Assembly (NCBI GenBank): GCA_001940845.1
Contig: MSGV01000024.1
Location: 24,172 to 79,050 of the forward strand
Length of the DNA stretch: 54,879 nucleotides
Source of the DNA: Christensenellaceae bacterium Phil7
Lineage (GTDB): Bacteria; Bacillota; Clostridia; Christensenellales; CAG-138
Direction of reading: 5' to 3'
Position 1 is the stretch's first letter. Each line of letters begins with the position of its first letter. The notes below the pieces were generated by a model. It did no database searches. It was not told the DNA's origin and saw only the letters and a program-made list of their open reading frames with translations. Positions 34,078 through 42,934 of this stretch are shown piece by piece. A program made the position numbers and the translations under genes.

Positions 34078-34937
34078 AGTTCCTTTTTTCTCCTGAAATG
34101 CCTTGCGACCATATCCGCTGCAAAATTGATGAGCAATGTCAGCACGAGCAGTATGGCTGCTATGGCGAATGCAACCTCGAATTCTCCCTGCTCCTTTGCA
34201 TATACATATAGTGCAACGGTCAATGTTGCGCCGGCACTGCTCAGCCCACTGAAAAAGCCGTTCAGCGCATGGGCGAATCCTGCGGTAAAAAGCAGTGCCG
34301 CCGATTCCCCTAGGATTCGTCCGATTGAAAGAATACACCCGGTTATCACGCCATCAACGCAGCCGGGGAGCACTACGGTGCGAATAACGCGCCATTTCCC
34401 CGCACCTAAACCAAATGCCCCCTCTCGATAGCTCTGGGGTACGGTTTTCAAACTCTCCTGCGTCGTTCTCATAACCGTCGGCAAATTCATTATCACCAAA
34501 GTAAGCGATCCCGCCAGAAGAGAATTGCCCATTTTCAAAAAGCGACAGAAGAAAAGCATACCAACAAGGCCATAAATGATCGATGGAATGCCTGAAAGGG
34601 TCTCCGCCGCATATTCTATTATCGATACGATTCTCTTATTTGTCGAATACTCCGTCAGATAGATTGCTGCGCCGACGCCAAGCGGCACGACTATCAGAAT
34701 CGTCACGATCACAATATAGACGGTATTTAAAATATCTGGAAGAATACCTATGCTTCCCGAAAGATAGCTCGGTGTTGTTGAAAGCAGCTTCCACGTTATA
34801 TTTGGAATGCCCTGCACCAGTATATAAACGATGATTGAGAATACCAGCGCACAGGTTAGCCCTGCGGAAAGCCACATCAAAACCTTCATCAGACCGATAT
34901 AAGCCTTACGTTTTCCGGATAGCTTGTTCATTCTCAT
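34074..34937 (-). CDS. pstA: Phosphate ABC transporter permease PstA
   Basis: 287 residues, start ATG 34937 after GGAGGG. Six predicted membrane helices and the inner-membrane permease EAA-type loop (REGAFGLGAGKWRVIRTVVLPGCVDGVITGCIL). The segment AAETLSGIPSIIYGLVGMLFF is characteristic of PstA. Together with PstC it forms the phosphate channel. The stop overlaps the vestigial pstB start (ATGA). Confidence 0.96.
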   Translation of the reverse strand: MRMNKLSGKRKAYIGLMKVLMWLSAGLTCALVFSIIVYILVQGIPNITWKLLSTTPSYLSGSIGILPDILNTVYIVIVTILIVVPLGVGAAIYLTEYSTNKRIVSIIEYAAETLSGIPSIIYGLVGMLFFCRFLKMGNSLLAGSLTLVIMNLPTVMRTTQESLKTVPQSYREGAFGLGAGKWRVIRTVVLPGCVDGVITGCILSIGRILGESAALLFTAGFAHALNGFFSGLSSAGATLTVALYVYAKEQGEFEVAFAIAAILLVLTLLINFAADMVARHFRRKKEL

Positions 34938-34940
34938 GGA

Positions 34941-35810
34941 TCAACCCTCCTTATCGCGTTTCAGGAACATATTCAGCGTTGCATTTATGAGCATGATGAA
35001 TAGGAACAGCACCAAAGCAATTGAAAAGAGTGCCTGCTGCTGCAAACCGCTCGAATATGCCATTTCACTTGCTACGGCTGTGGTCAGGAAACGCACGCTC
35101 TGGAACAGGCTCGGCATATTTGGCACATTGCCCGATACCATCATAACCGCCATCGCCTCCCCTATCGCTCTGCCGACGCCCAATACCACGGCTGCGGCTA
35201 TACCGCTCTTTGCCGCCGGAACCGACACCTTAAAATAGGTTTCAACTGGTGTTGCTCCAAGGGCGAGTGAAGCATCCTCATATTCCGTTGGCACCGCTTC
35301 GAGGGATGTTACCGAAACCTTTATTATCGATGGCAGAATCATTATCGCAAGCACTATGATAGCAGCCAATAATCCCGATCCATCCGACAGGTTGAACAAT
35401 TTGCGGATTGTCGGCACGAGCACCAACATACCTACGAGACCATATACGACGGATGGTATGCCCGCCAGCATACTCACTGCCGACTGCATTACGCGTTTGA
35501 CCGTTGGCGGAGCGAGCTTCGCGATATAGACCGCTGTCAAAAAACCTATCGGCACCCCGACCAATATCGCGCCCGCCGTACCATAAACGCTGGTCAGTAT
35601 AAGCGCCAGTATTCCATATGAGGGCTCCGCCGCTCCCGCATCCCAAGTTTTTCCGAACAGGAAATTTATTAATCCAATCTGCTTTATCGCCGGGAGTCCT
35701 GATATGACCAGATATACCGTGATAAGCAGTACACAGCCAACGGTTATGAGACCAAGTATAAGAAAAATGCCGTGGATGACGGTCTCAAAAATTTTTGCTT
35801 TTCGTTTCAT
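34941..35810 (-). CDS. pstC: Phosphate ABC transporter permease PstC
   Basis: 289 residues, start ATG 35810 after GAGGAAA. Six predicted membrane helices, the MLAGIPSVVYGLVGMLVLVP segment, and the permease loop YEDASLALGATPVETYFKVSVPAAKSGI. It pairs with PstA; only 3 bp separate the two genes. Confidence 0.96.
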   Translation of the reverse strand: MKRKAKIFETVIHGIFLILGLITVGCVLLITVYLVISGLPAIKQIGLINFLFGKTWDAGAAEPSYGILALILTSVYGTAGAILVGVPIGFLTAVYIAKLAPPTVKRVMQSAVSMLAGIPSVVYGLVGMLVLVPTIRKLFNLSDGSGLLAAIIVLAIMILPSIIKVSVTSLEAVPTEYEDASLALGATPVETYFKVSVPAAKSGIAAAVVLGVGRAIGEAMAVMMVSGNVPNMPSLFQSVRFLTTAVASEMAYSSGLQQQALFSIALVLFLFIMLINATLNMFLKRDKEG

Positions 35811-35838
35811 ACCGCATTTCCTCTCTTAAAGCCAAGAT

Positions 35839-35869
35839 GGAGATACGGACATATCTCTGCCGTATCTCC
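35839..35869 (-). promoter_or_regulatory. Intercistronic hairpin between pstS and pstC
   Basis: GGAGATACGG (35839-35848) and CCGTATCTCC (35860-35869) form a perfect 10-bp stem. No T-run follows on the minus strand. Such a hairpin after pstS fits partial termination or mRNA stabilisation, which would give more PstS than PstCAB. Confidence 0.6.
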
Positions 35870-35879
35870 TCGTTATTAT

Positions 35880-36683
35880 TTAGATAGCGGGAACTGCTCC
35901 TGCCTTGGAGATGACCGGTGCAGCCTCAGCGGAGGTAACATAGTCAAAGAATTTCTGTGCGGTTTCTGAAAGCGCCTTGCCTTCCTTGGTTACGAGTACA
36001 AAGGGACGCTGAATCTTATAGCTGCCATCCTTAACGGTTGCTTCGGTGGGGGTGACGCCATTGACCTTGATCGCCTTAACATCATCCTTTACGGAAGCGA
36101 GGGATGCATAGCCGATCGCATCGGGGTTTTTAGAAACGGTGGTGATGACATCGCCGGTGGAAGTGAGCTCCTGACGATACTTGCACTTATCTTCGGTTCC
36201 GGTGATGGATTCAAAGCCATCGCGGGTACCGCTGTTTGCTTCACGTCCGATGAGTACGATCTGAGCATCATTGCCGCCAACATCCTTCCAGTTGGTGATC
36301 TCGCCGGTATAGATGGAAGCGATCTGCTCGATGGTCAAATCTTCAACCGCATTTTCGTTATTAATGATGATTGCGATTCCATCATACGCCAGTATGGTCT
36401 CCTTGAGGCCGGTTGCCTTTTCTTCATCCTTCAGGCTTCTGCTGGAAAGACCGATATCGCAGGTTCCTTCGGAAACGGCCTTGATGCCTGTTCCCGAACC
36501 GGTGGGATTATAAGTGAAATTGGTTCCGCTATTTTTATCCGTAAAAGCTTCGCCAAGAGCGCCTATGACCTTTTCCATTGAGGTGGAACCATCGGTAGCA
36601 ACGGTTTTGTTCTTTGCACTGCAGCCCATGAGCATAGCTGCTGCACATGTAAGTGCGAGTACGATACTGATTATTTTTTTCAT
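35880..36683 (-). CDS. pstS: Phosphate-binding lipoprotein PstS
   Basis: Start chosen at ATG 36683 (MKKIISIVLAL), 7 nt after AAAGGAG; the longer ORF runs into the promoter region. 267 residues, lipobox LMGC (Cys21). Phosphate-contact motifs are typical of PstS: TDGSTSM, TGSGTGIKA, SSRSLKDEE, and ANSGTRDGF. It captures phosphate outside the membrane and delivers it to PstCA. First gene of the operon, with Pho-box-like repeats upstream. Confidence 0.96.
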   Translation of the reverse strand: MKKIISIVLALTCAAAMLMGCSAKNKTVATDGSTSMEKVIGALGEAFTDKNSGTNFTYNPTGSGTGIKAVSEGTCDIGLSSRSLKDEEKATGLKETILAYDGIAIIINNENAVEDLTIEQIASIYTGEITNWKDVGGNDAQIVLIGREANSGTRDGFESITGTEDKCKYRQELTSTGDVITTVSKNPDAIGYASLASVKDDVKAIKVNGVTPTEATVKDGSYKIQRPFVLVTKEGKALSETAQKFFDYVTSAEAAPVISKAGAVPAI

Positions 36684-36727
36684 GTTAGGACTCCTTTCGG
36701 TTTTTACTCTTTGTTTCCTACGCCCTA

Positions 36728-36772
36728 AGTATACGGTGAGCTTGTAAAATAAAAAAGAAAGGTCGTGTAAAA
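36728..36772 (-). promoter_or_regulatory. pstS promoter with Pho-box-like direct repeats
   Basis: On the minus strand TTTTACA (36772-36766) and TTTTACA (36749-36743) lie 23 bp apart, with TTTCTT between at the helical-turn position. A -10 TATACT (36733-36728) follows. There is no good -35. This resembles PhoP-activated promoters of Gram-positives (TT-ACA repeats about 11 bp apart). Confidence 0.5.
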
Positions 36773-36868
36773 TCGATGTCAAATTATGTCTGAATGGGGA
36801 CGGTCTTTTGGCATAATGCGGACAGTCCGAAAGGGCGGCTTTGAACCCTCGTTCGGACTAAAAGCAGC

Positions 36869-36897
36869 TTGCAGATGAACGAATTTTCGGATATAAT
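36869..36897 (+). promoter_or_regulatory. Promoter of the second SpoU methyltransferase gene
   Basis: TTGCAG (36869-36874), 17 bp, TATAAT (36892-36897), 28 bp before the start codon. Confidence 0.55.
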
Positions 36898-36925
36898 TGG
36901 CTTGAAAAAGTTTATGGAGAGAGAT

Positions 36926-37771
36926 ATGGCAAACATTATTGAGATCAATGATATTAAAATTCCCGAGCTGGATGTATTTGCGCGGCTGACGGAGCCCCAA
37001 TTGAGAAATCGCATAGATCCGGCTAAAGGCATATTTATTGCCGAAAGTGCAAAGGTGGTTCAGCTTGCGCTCAATGCAGGACATGAGCCGCTCGCACTTT
37101 TGATGGAACGCAGGCAGCTTACCAATCATGGAAAAGCTATTATAGAGGAATGCGAGAAGCGTTATCCCCAGGTTCCCATCTATACAGCGGATGGAGAGCT
37201 GCTGAAGGTGCTCACCGGCTTTCATTTGAGTGCCGGAGTGCTATGCGCCATGCGCAGACCAAAGCCATTGACGGTCAACGATGTTTGTATCGGCGCACGC
37301 AGGATCGCTCTTTTGGAGGGCATTACCGATTCGACCAACGTCGGAGCAATATTCCGTTCCGCTGCCGCATTGAATATCGATGCTGTGCTTGCAACGCAAA
37401 CCTGCTGCGATCCGCTTTGCCGCAGAGCCATACGGGTCAGCATGGGCACCGTTTTTCAGATCCCCTGGGCCCGCATCGGTGCTTCCGCCTCCGATTGGCC
37501 TGAAAATGGTATTGCAGAGCTGCGCAGATTGGGTTTCCGCACGGCAGCCATGGCGCTTTCGGAAAATTCCATAAGCATAGATTCTCCGCTTCTCGTCAAT
37601 GAAGAAAAGCTATGCATAATTCTCGGTACCGAAGGCGATGGTCTCGCCAAATCCACCATTGCACAATGCGATTATACCGTGCGCATTCCCATGAGCCACG
37701 GCGTGGATTCGCTCAATGTTGCCGCAGCAAGCGCTGTCGCATTTTGGCAGCTTGGCAAGCATGAAGCTTGA
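36926..37771 (+). CDS. SpoU/TrmH-family RNA methyltransferase (second copy)
   Basis: Start chosen at ATG 36926 (MANIIEIND), after GGAGAGAG; the longer start would lie in the promoter. 281 residues. An N-terminal substrate-binding region (about 15-110) includes GIFIAESAKVVQLAL. The SPOUT domain follows with ALLEGITDSTNVGAIFRSAAALN, LCIILGTEGDGLAK and IPMSHGVDSLNVAAASAVAFW. It probably methylates a 2'-OH in rRNA or tRNA. It differs from the copy at 5413 and is not a recent duplicate. Confidence 0.88.
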   Translation: MANIIEINDIKIPELDVFARLTEPQLRNRIDPAKGIFIAESAKVVQLALNAGHEPLALLMERRQLTNHGKAIIEECEKRYPQVPIYTADGELLKVLTGFHLSAGVLCAMRRPKPLTVNDVCIGARRIALLEGITDSTNVGAIFRSAAALNIDAVLATQTCCDPLCRRAIRVSMGTVFQIPWARIGASASDWPENGIAELRRLGFRTAAMALSENSISIDSPLLVNEEKLCIILGTEGDGLAKSTIAQCDYTVRIPMSHGVDSLNVAAASAVAFWQLGKHEA

Positions 37772-37846
37772 TCGATAGCTGTAATTCAGGTGCACAACAG
37801 TCAGCAAAATTTCATATCAACAACAGACTAAGTGAGGTATCCCGCA

Positions 37847-39391
37847 TTGAGAAAGAACCTAAAATTTGACAGTCACATAACCTTTGCTTCTCATTTTCGT
37901 CATTCTCTAGGCGTTGCTCTGGTGGAACATTTTTCTACTTTTCTCCTTACCCTAAGCTGCGGCTATGCAGCCTCCTGTATGCTGGATATGGCTATGGTAC
38001 AGAACAATAGCGGTCTTTTACGCGCAGGGATAGCATTAGCGCTTTTATTAGCAATCGGTCTCCCCCTTGTCTGGAGATTATCCAAGTGGGCAGAAAAAAA
38101 TCGTATCATGGATCGCCAGAGTTTTCGGGAAGCACTGTATTGCCAGATGCTGGAAAATCGACTTGAAGTTGATTCGATTGGTGCGCAAAGTCAGCTTCTT
38201 GGGGACATTTTCGATCAGGTGGCAGAGCAATACCAGGTCCGTATACCGCAAATTCTGGAGGGGATTTGCATCATTCTCGGTTCGACTGTGCTCCTGTGTC
38301 GTGAGCGGATGAGTATTGGCATTTTATTTTTACTGATGGGACTTCTACAGGTTCTCCCTGTATTTACATACGAAAAGTGGACAAAGAAGATTTATGAGGA
38401 ATCATGGGATTCAGAAGAAGCAGAAACGGATTGGATTGCACAAGGTGTCGATGGCATCTGTACTCTAAAAGCCTATGGTCAAGAAAGTTGGTTTGTTAGA
38501 CGCTATCAAGCTATCAATCGCCGAGGCATTGCCGTAGGAAACAAGGCCGTTACCACTGGCGGATTAGAGAGCATTCTCTATTCCTCTATTAGTGCCCTGC
38601 TGCGCTATGGCAGCTATGTGATTCTTGGGTTGTACGTACTATACGGCGGTTTGTCCGCAGCCAGCCTGCCTGTGTTCATTGTACTGAGCGGATACATTTT
38701 TTCTTCCACTGACAAACTCTTTACCTTTTTCCGTTACAGAAGCGTTTATCAGTCTGCGCTCCAACGGTTAGAGGAAACTTTACAGCAGGATCGTGCTATC
38801 GGCGGAACAGCTGTTTTACAGGCAGATAGCATTTCCAAGGCTTTTGAAGACAAGCAGATTCTAAGCAATTTGACGATCACCATTCATTCGGGGGAACGGG
38901 TGCTTTTACAGGGCAGCAACGGCTCCGGCAAGTCTACTTTAATCCGTATTTTGTTGGGCGAACTGACTCCAGACACGGGAACTGTCCAACTGGGAGGAAA
39001 GTTGGCGGTGGCATTGCAGGAAGTCCCATTTCTGCCCGTATCCGCCAGCGCTTTCATAGAAAATCTTGAACAGAACGAGGATTGGCACAGCGAGCAGTTT
39101 AGAGAGCATTTGCGTTTGTTCCACCTTTCTGAAGATCTGTTGAAAAAACCGATCCAGGAACTGTCCGGTGGACAGCAGCAAAAGCTGTTTTTAGCTATAG
39201 CATTGGCGTGGGAAGCAGATCTGCTGATCTTGGACGAGCCAACGAACCATCTGGATGCAGACAGCCTTATGTATCTTCAAAGTATCCTGTTGCAGCGTCA
39301 ATGCGCCATGCTGATATGTACCCATGACCCAGCATTGTCCCTGCCTTGGGACCAAACTTTGTCCCTACAAGGAGGTGCTATTTGTGGATAA
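37847..39391 (+). CDS. ABC exporter half-transporter (membrane domain plus ATPase), subunit 1
   Basis: Start taken as TTG 37847 (RKNLKFDSH after it), 9-10 nt after GTGAGG; an in-frame GTG at 37832 sits at that ribosome-binding site. 514 residues. Membrane domain with about five or six helices (residues 20-310), then an ATPase with GSNGSGKST, LSGGQQQKLFLAIAL and LLILDEPTNHLD, all intact. Codon choice (TTA/TTG leucines, ATT isoleucines) differs from the CTC/ATA/ATC-rich neighbours. The next gene overlaps by 8 nt, so the two probably form a heterodimer. The exported substrate is unknown; no peptide precursor or modifying enzyme is adjacent. Confidence 0.88.
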   Translation: MRKNLKFDSHITFASHFRHSLGVALVEHFSTFLLTLSCGYAASCMLDMAMVQNNSGLLRAGIALALLLAIGLPLVWRLSKWAEKNRIMDRQSFREALYCQMLENRLEVDSIGAQSQLLGDIFDQVAEQYQVRIPQILEGICIILGSTVLLCRERMSIGILFLLMGLLQVLPVFTYEKWTKKIYEESWDSEEAETDWIAQGVDGICTLKAYGQESWFVRRYQAINRRGIAVGNKAVTTGGLESILYSSISALLRYGSYVILGLYVLYGGLSAASLPVFIVLSGYIFSSTDKLFTFFRYRSVYQSALQRLEETLQQDRAIGGTAVLQADSISKAFEDKQILSNLTITIHSGERVLLQGSNGSGKSTLIRILLGELTPDTGTVQLGGKLAVALQEVPFLPVSASAFIENLEQNEDWHSEQFREHLRLFHLSEDLLKKPIQELSGGQQQKLFLAIALAWEADLLILDEPTNHLDADSLMYLQSILLQRQCAMLICTHDPALSLPWDQTLSLQGGAICG

Positions 39392-41009
39392 AAGAATCAT
39401 AAAAGCTATTCGCCGGGACTGTCACCAGATAATGTGGCCCTGCTACCTGCTTAGTGCTTTTTGTACCCTGCTTTCTTTCCTAGTACCCACACTGGCCGCA
39501 TGGCTGGTAGGCGATATGACAGATAGTTTGCTATCTCTGGATGTTCCTTCCATTCAGGAAAGGCTGCCAGCTTTTCTCATTGCCATTGCTTTGGAAGCAG
39601 TTTTTCTGCCCCTTGTTCAAACGCTTAACAGTCTTTTGCTAGTGCGCCAAGGTGGACGTTACCAGACACTGCTGATGGGGCGTATTCTCCACCGCCCACT
39701 TACCGCTTTTCATAAGGAGACAGGCGCTACTGTGGCAGAGCATATCATGGCACATGCCCCTGCGTATTACTTTATTCAAATTAGTAAATATACACTACCA
39801 ATGACGACTGTCGTGTACGGATCGGCATTGCTGTTTACACTGTTCATAGAAAAGGTTCCCTTGACCTTCTCCGTTACGATACTGATATTTGCTGGGCTGC
39901 CCTTGATACGCACAGCGATCTTTGATAAGCTGACGCGAGCTGTCGCTGCTCTGGAACGAGACTATGAAACGACTCGAACACGGGAAGAAGAAATGATTTT
40001 TAAGGCTCGATCTTTTTACCGGGTAAATGGTTTGACGGAGTATTGCATCCGGGGGTTCCGGGAAAAGTTCCAAAGTTGGTACCAGAATGTCAGTCGGAAA
40101 AAGTGCTTTCTGGAAGCGGTTCGCGTTGTGTTCGAGTACCTGTGTAATTACGGTGTGACTTTGGTGGTGATCTGTGTTGGTGCGTTTTTGGTGCTGCGCG
40201 GCTATATGGGAGTCGGTGCACTGATGACCGGCTATCTGCTTTTGCCCACGCTTAGCAATTGCTATAGTACCATCGCTGAGCAAGTCAAGGACATTCGGGA
40301 GGAAAAAGATGTGCAGTCTCGGCTTACCATTTTCTATGGAAAGACAGAGAAAGACTTGGCAGAAGCCGAGGGCGAGATACTTAGGGATGTTCCCCGCATA
40401 GCCCAGATTTGCATGGACCATGTGACCTTCACCTACCCGGATTCAGAACACCCCGTTCTGAAAAATTGGTGCGGCAAGTTCTTTATAGGAGAAACGACTC
40501 GTCTGACCGGCGAAAATGGCTCAGGAAAGTCCACACTTGTGCGGCTGATTTCAGGATTGTACGCCCCAAAAACTGGTAATATCACCACCGAAAACGGCAC
40601 TATCCTCTCCAAAGAATCCTTGCGCCGCTTGGTAACAATTCAGGAGCAGGAAGGCTATATTTTTCAAGGAACAGTTTGGGATAACCTATTTGCGGAAGAA
40701 AGCCAACAGTCGAAAGCTGCTGAAATTTTTGCCGATATGGCTTTTGAGAAACCTTTGGACTATGTCATTTTGCCGGATGCCACCAATTTGTCTCCTGGCG
40801 AACAACATAAGATTCTGTCTGTCCGGGCTCTGTTGAGAAATTCTCCCTTTTTGATCCTAGACGAACCGCTGAACCATCTAGACAGTGCAGGCGCAAAAGC
40901 TTTGTTTGAGCACTTGCAATTGTCAAAAAAAGGCATTATTTTGATTTCACATCAAGAGTGTCCCTTGTCAAGCGATAAGGTTTTGGTGCTTACACAGCAA
41001 AATAAATAA
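39384..41009 (+). CDS. ABC exporter half-transporter, subunit 2 (altered signature motif)
   Basis: Start chosen at GTG 39384 (DKRIIKAIRRD after it), 8 nt after AAGGAGG, overlapping the previous gene by 8 nt. 541 residues: six-helix membrane domain (about 15-320), then ATPase (about 345-541) with GENGSGKST and FLILDEPLNHLD. The signature reads LSPGEQHKIL where LSGGQ is usual, so one ATP site of the heterodimer may be weak, as in many asymmetric exporters. Substrate unknown. Same foreign-looking codon use as subunit 1. Confidence 0.88.
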   Translation: MDKRIIKAIRRDCHQIMWPCYLLSAFCTLLSFLVPTLAAWLVGDMTDSLLSLDVPSIQERLPAFLIAIALEAVFLPLVQTLNSLLLVRQGGRYQTLLMGRILHRPLTAFHKETGATVAEHIMAHAPAYYFIQISKYTLPMTTVVYGSALLFTLFIEKVPLTFSVTILIFAGLPLIRTAIFDKLTRAVAALERDYETTRTREEEMIFKARSFYRVNGLTEYCIRGFREKFQSWYQNVSRKKCFLEAVRVVFEYLCNYGVTLVVICVGAFLVLRGYMGVGALMTGYLLLPTLSNCYSTIAEQVKDIREEKDVQSRLTIFYGKTEKDLAEAEGEILRDVPRIAQICMDHVTFTYPDSEHPVLKNWCGKFFIGETTRLTGENGSGKSTLVRLISGLYAPKTGNITTENGTILSKESLRRLVTIQEQEGYIFQGTVWDNLFAEESQQSKAAEIFADMAFEKPLDYVILPDATNLSPGEQHKILSVRALLRNSPFLILDEPLNHLDSAGAKALFEHLQLSKKGIILISHQECPLSSDKVLVLTQQNK

Positions 41010-41120
41010 CACAAGCATTTTTTGTTCCAGATGGTTGGCAACTGCATAATAGAGCGGCTTTTTCTCCCTATTGTACATATTTTCAGTTTTTTTCTGCTAA
41101 TAAACTAGGGAAAATACTTT

Positions 41121-41153
41121 TATCACCACAGGTGGAAATAACCTGTGGTGATA
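41121..41153. terminator. Terminator after the ABC exporter pair
   Basis: TATCACCACAGGT (41121-41133) and ACCTGTGGTGATA (41141-41153) form a perfect 13-bp stem with a 7-nt loop, followed by ATTATTATAT on the plus strand. Confidence 0.7.
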
Positions 41154-41194
41154 ATTATTATATAGCATTGGATTGACTTCTGAATAACACATTA

Positions 41195-41287
41195 CTTTGG
41201 TAGAAAATTCGTTGACAAATCACATTTGGATTATAATCTACCATCGGGGCTGTAAAAAAACTCCCCCAATATTTATTAAGCATCATG
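41195..41287. other. AT-rich stretch with inverted repeat and orphan promoter-like motif
   Basis: TGGTAGA (near 41198) and TCTACCA (near 41237) form a 7-bp inverted repeat around a TTGACA/TATAAT pair whose spacing (14 bp) is too short for a good promoter. GGGG...CCCC follows near 41246-41267. No gene begins here. Confidence 0.3.
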
Positions 41288-42676
41288 CTATTTAACTATG
41301 TTTTTAACCCATTTCCCGCTCTTCACAAATAAATAGCCTATGATGCACTTTATCAATTCCGTCCCGCTGCATATTGCAAAGAGCGGCACTATAGGCATAT
41401 TGGTATACTTTGAAAGCACAACCGCAACAGGTATGCAGATCAGCCATACATAGCAGCTATCGAACAGCATCGTGATCTTGGTCTGTCCGCCGGAACGAAG
41501 CGTAAAATAACAGGCATGCGTGAAAGCATTAAATGGCATCATGGCTGCGGAAATGAGCAGTAAAGCCGATGCAATCGCCTTGACCTCAGCCGTTGTGTTA
41601 TAAAGATTCGGAATCAATCCCGAGCAAGCAGCAAGCAGACCTCCAAAGCACAGGCAGCCCATGACCGACATTGCAATAATCTTGCGATCCGTCTCCTTTG
41701 CCTCTTCAAACTTCTTTGCCCCCAGAAGATTTCCAACGATGATGCCTATGCTGGAGCCAATGGCCATAAATACAACATTAAATAGGTTTGAAACGGTACT
41801 TGAAATATTGATCGCTGCTACCGCCGCAAGACCGCGCGTGGAATACCGCTGTGTGAGCGTTGTCATCCCCAATGACCAGAGCAATTCATTTGCCATGAGC
41901 GGGGTACCCTTTTTAATGATATCCCATGTGAGCTCCTTGGGGACGCGGAAAGAAGCATAGAGCTTATGGAAGAATTCAAATCGCCTTGTATGCGTATGCG
42001 CCCAGATCACCATAATAAGGAGCTCAACAAATCTTGAAATGATCGTTGCTATTGCCGCACCTTTAACACCCATTGCCGGAAGGCCAAGCTTTCCGAATAT
42101 GAGGATATAGTTCAACACGAGGTTTACGATGACCGCCGCCCCGCTGCCGATCATCGGAATGACGGTTTCTCCGGCTTCCTTAAAGGACGAAGCATAGCAT
42201 TGCGCAATGGCATAAGGAATAAGCCCTATAAGGGTGAGCTTTAAATAATCCAAGCCATATGAAAGCGTGAGCGCCGGATCGATATCCTTTCCGCCTTCAT
42301 GAAGAAAGAGCCTGATCAGAGGGGAACTCCAAACGCTGAGCACAACAATGCCTATTATGCTTGTAGCTATAACAAAATAAAGCTTAAAGCGCATGACATG
42401 CCGCATGCCATCTATATCTTTTTTGCCGTTGAACTGTGCACCAAAGATGCTTGCGCCGGATAAACCGCCAAATATGCAGAGATTAAAGACGAATACAAGC
42501 TGATTTGCAATGGCTACGCCGTTTAATTGTTCCGTGCCTATGCTTCCGACCATAACATTATCAAGCAAGCTGACAAATTGGGTGATCCCGCTCTGCACCA
42601 TGATCGGTATCGCAATAGCAAGCACCGTTCGATAAAATTCCTTGGTTCCTATCAGCCTTTTTAAATTCAGTTTCAT
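41288..42676 (-). CDS. MATE-family multidrug efflux transporter
   Basis: 462 residues, start ATG 42676 after AAGGAGA. Twelve predicted membrane helices. It starts with the MATE pattern AIPIMVQSGITQFVSLLDNVMVGSIGTEQLNGVAIANQ, and the second half repeats it (GTPLMANELLWSLGMTTL...). Expected to export cationic compounds using a Na+ or H+ gradient. Own promoter at 42711; stands alone and converges on the ABC pair. Confidence 0.93.
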   Translation of the reverse strand: MKLNLKRLIGTKEFYRTVLAIAIPIMVQSGITQFVSLLDNVMVGSIGTEQLNGVAIANQLVFVFNLCIFGGLSGASIFGAQFNGKKDIDGMRHVMRFKLYFVIATSIIGIVVLSVWSSPLIRLFLHEGGKDIDPALTLSYGLDYLKLTLIGLIPYAIAQCYASSFKEAGETVIPMIGSGAAVIVNLVLNYILIFGKLGLPAMGVKGAAIATIISRFVELLIMVIWAHTHTRRFEFFHKLYASFRVPKELTWDIIKKGTPLMANELLWSLGMTTLTQRYSTRGLAAVAAINISSTVSNLFNVVFMAIGSSIGIIVGNLLGAKKFEEAKETDRKIIAMSVMGCLCFGGLLAACSGLIPNLYNTTAEVKAIASALLLISAAMMPFNAFTHACYFTLRSGGQTKITMLFDSCYVWLICIPVAVVLSKYTNMPIVPLFAICSGTELIKCIIGYLFVKSGKWVKNIVK

Positions 42677-42710
42677 GGCATTCTCCTTATTTAGTTACTT
42701 TATTGACAGC

Positions 42711-42739
42711 ATTATAGCATTTAGAAAATTTTTTTGCAA
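42711..42739 (-). promoter_or_regulatory. Promoter of the MATE transporter gene
   Basis: On the minus strand TTGCAA (42739-42734), 17 bp, TATAAT (42716-42711). Confidence 0.65.
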
Positions 42740-42831
42740 CATTAGGTCGAGTAATATCAATATAAAGCTCCAAAATGCATATATGATTTGGTTGATATTC
42801 AAAATATACTTGTTTAATGGATGTTTTTGGC

Positions 42832-42860
42832 TTTTCAGTCACTACGCATTGTGCTATAAT
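42832..42860 (+). promoter_or_regulatory. Promoter of the ornithine carbamoyltransferase gene
   Basis: TTTTCA (42832-42837), 17 bp, TATAAT (42855-42860). A leader hairpin CGGTTC (42880-42885)/GAACCG (42895-42900) follows; its role is unknown. Confidence 0.5.
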
Positions 42861-42934
42861 TTAGCCGATAATCGTGCAGCGGTTCATTTTCAGCGAACCG
42901 GGATGCATGTAATTTTATTGTAAGGAGAAATATC

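Noticed and set aside
41198-41250. TTGACA...TATAAT motif as a promoter for a small RNA
   Set aside because: The spacer is only 14 bp and no structured or conserved RNA is visible downstream; kept only as a low-confidence note.
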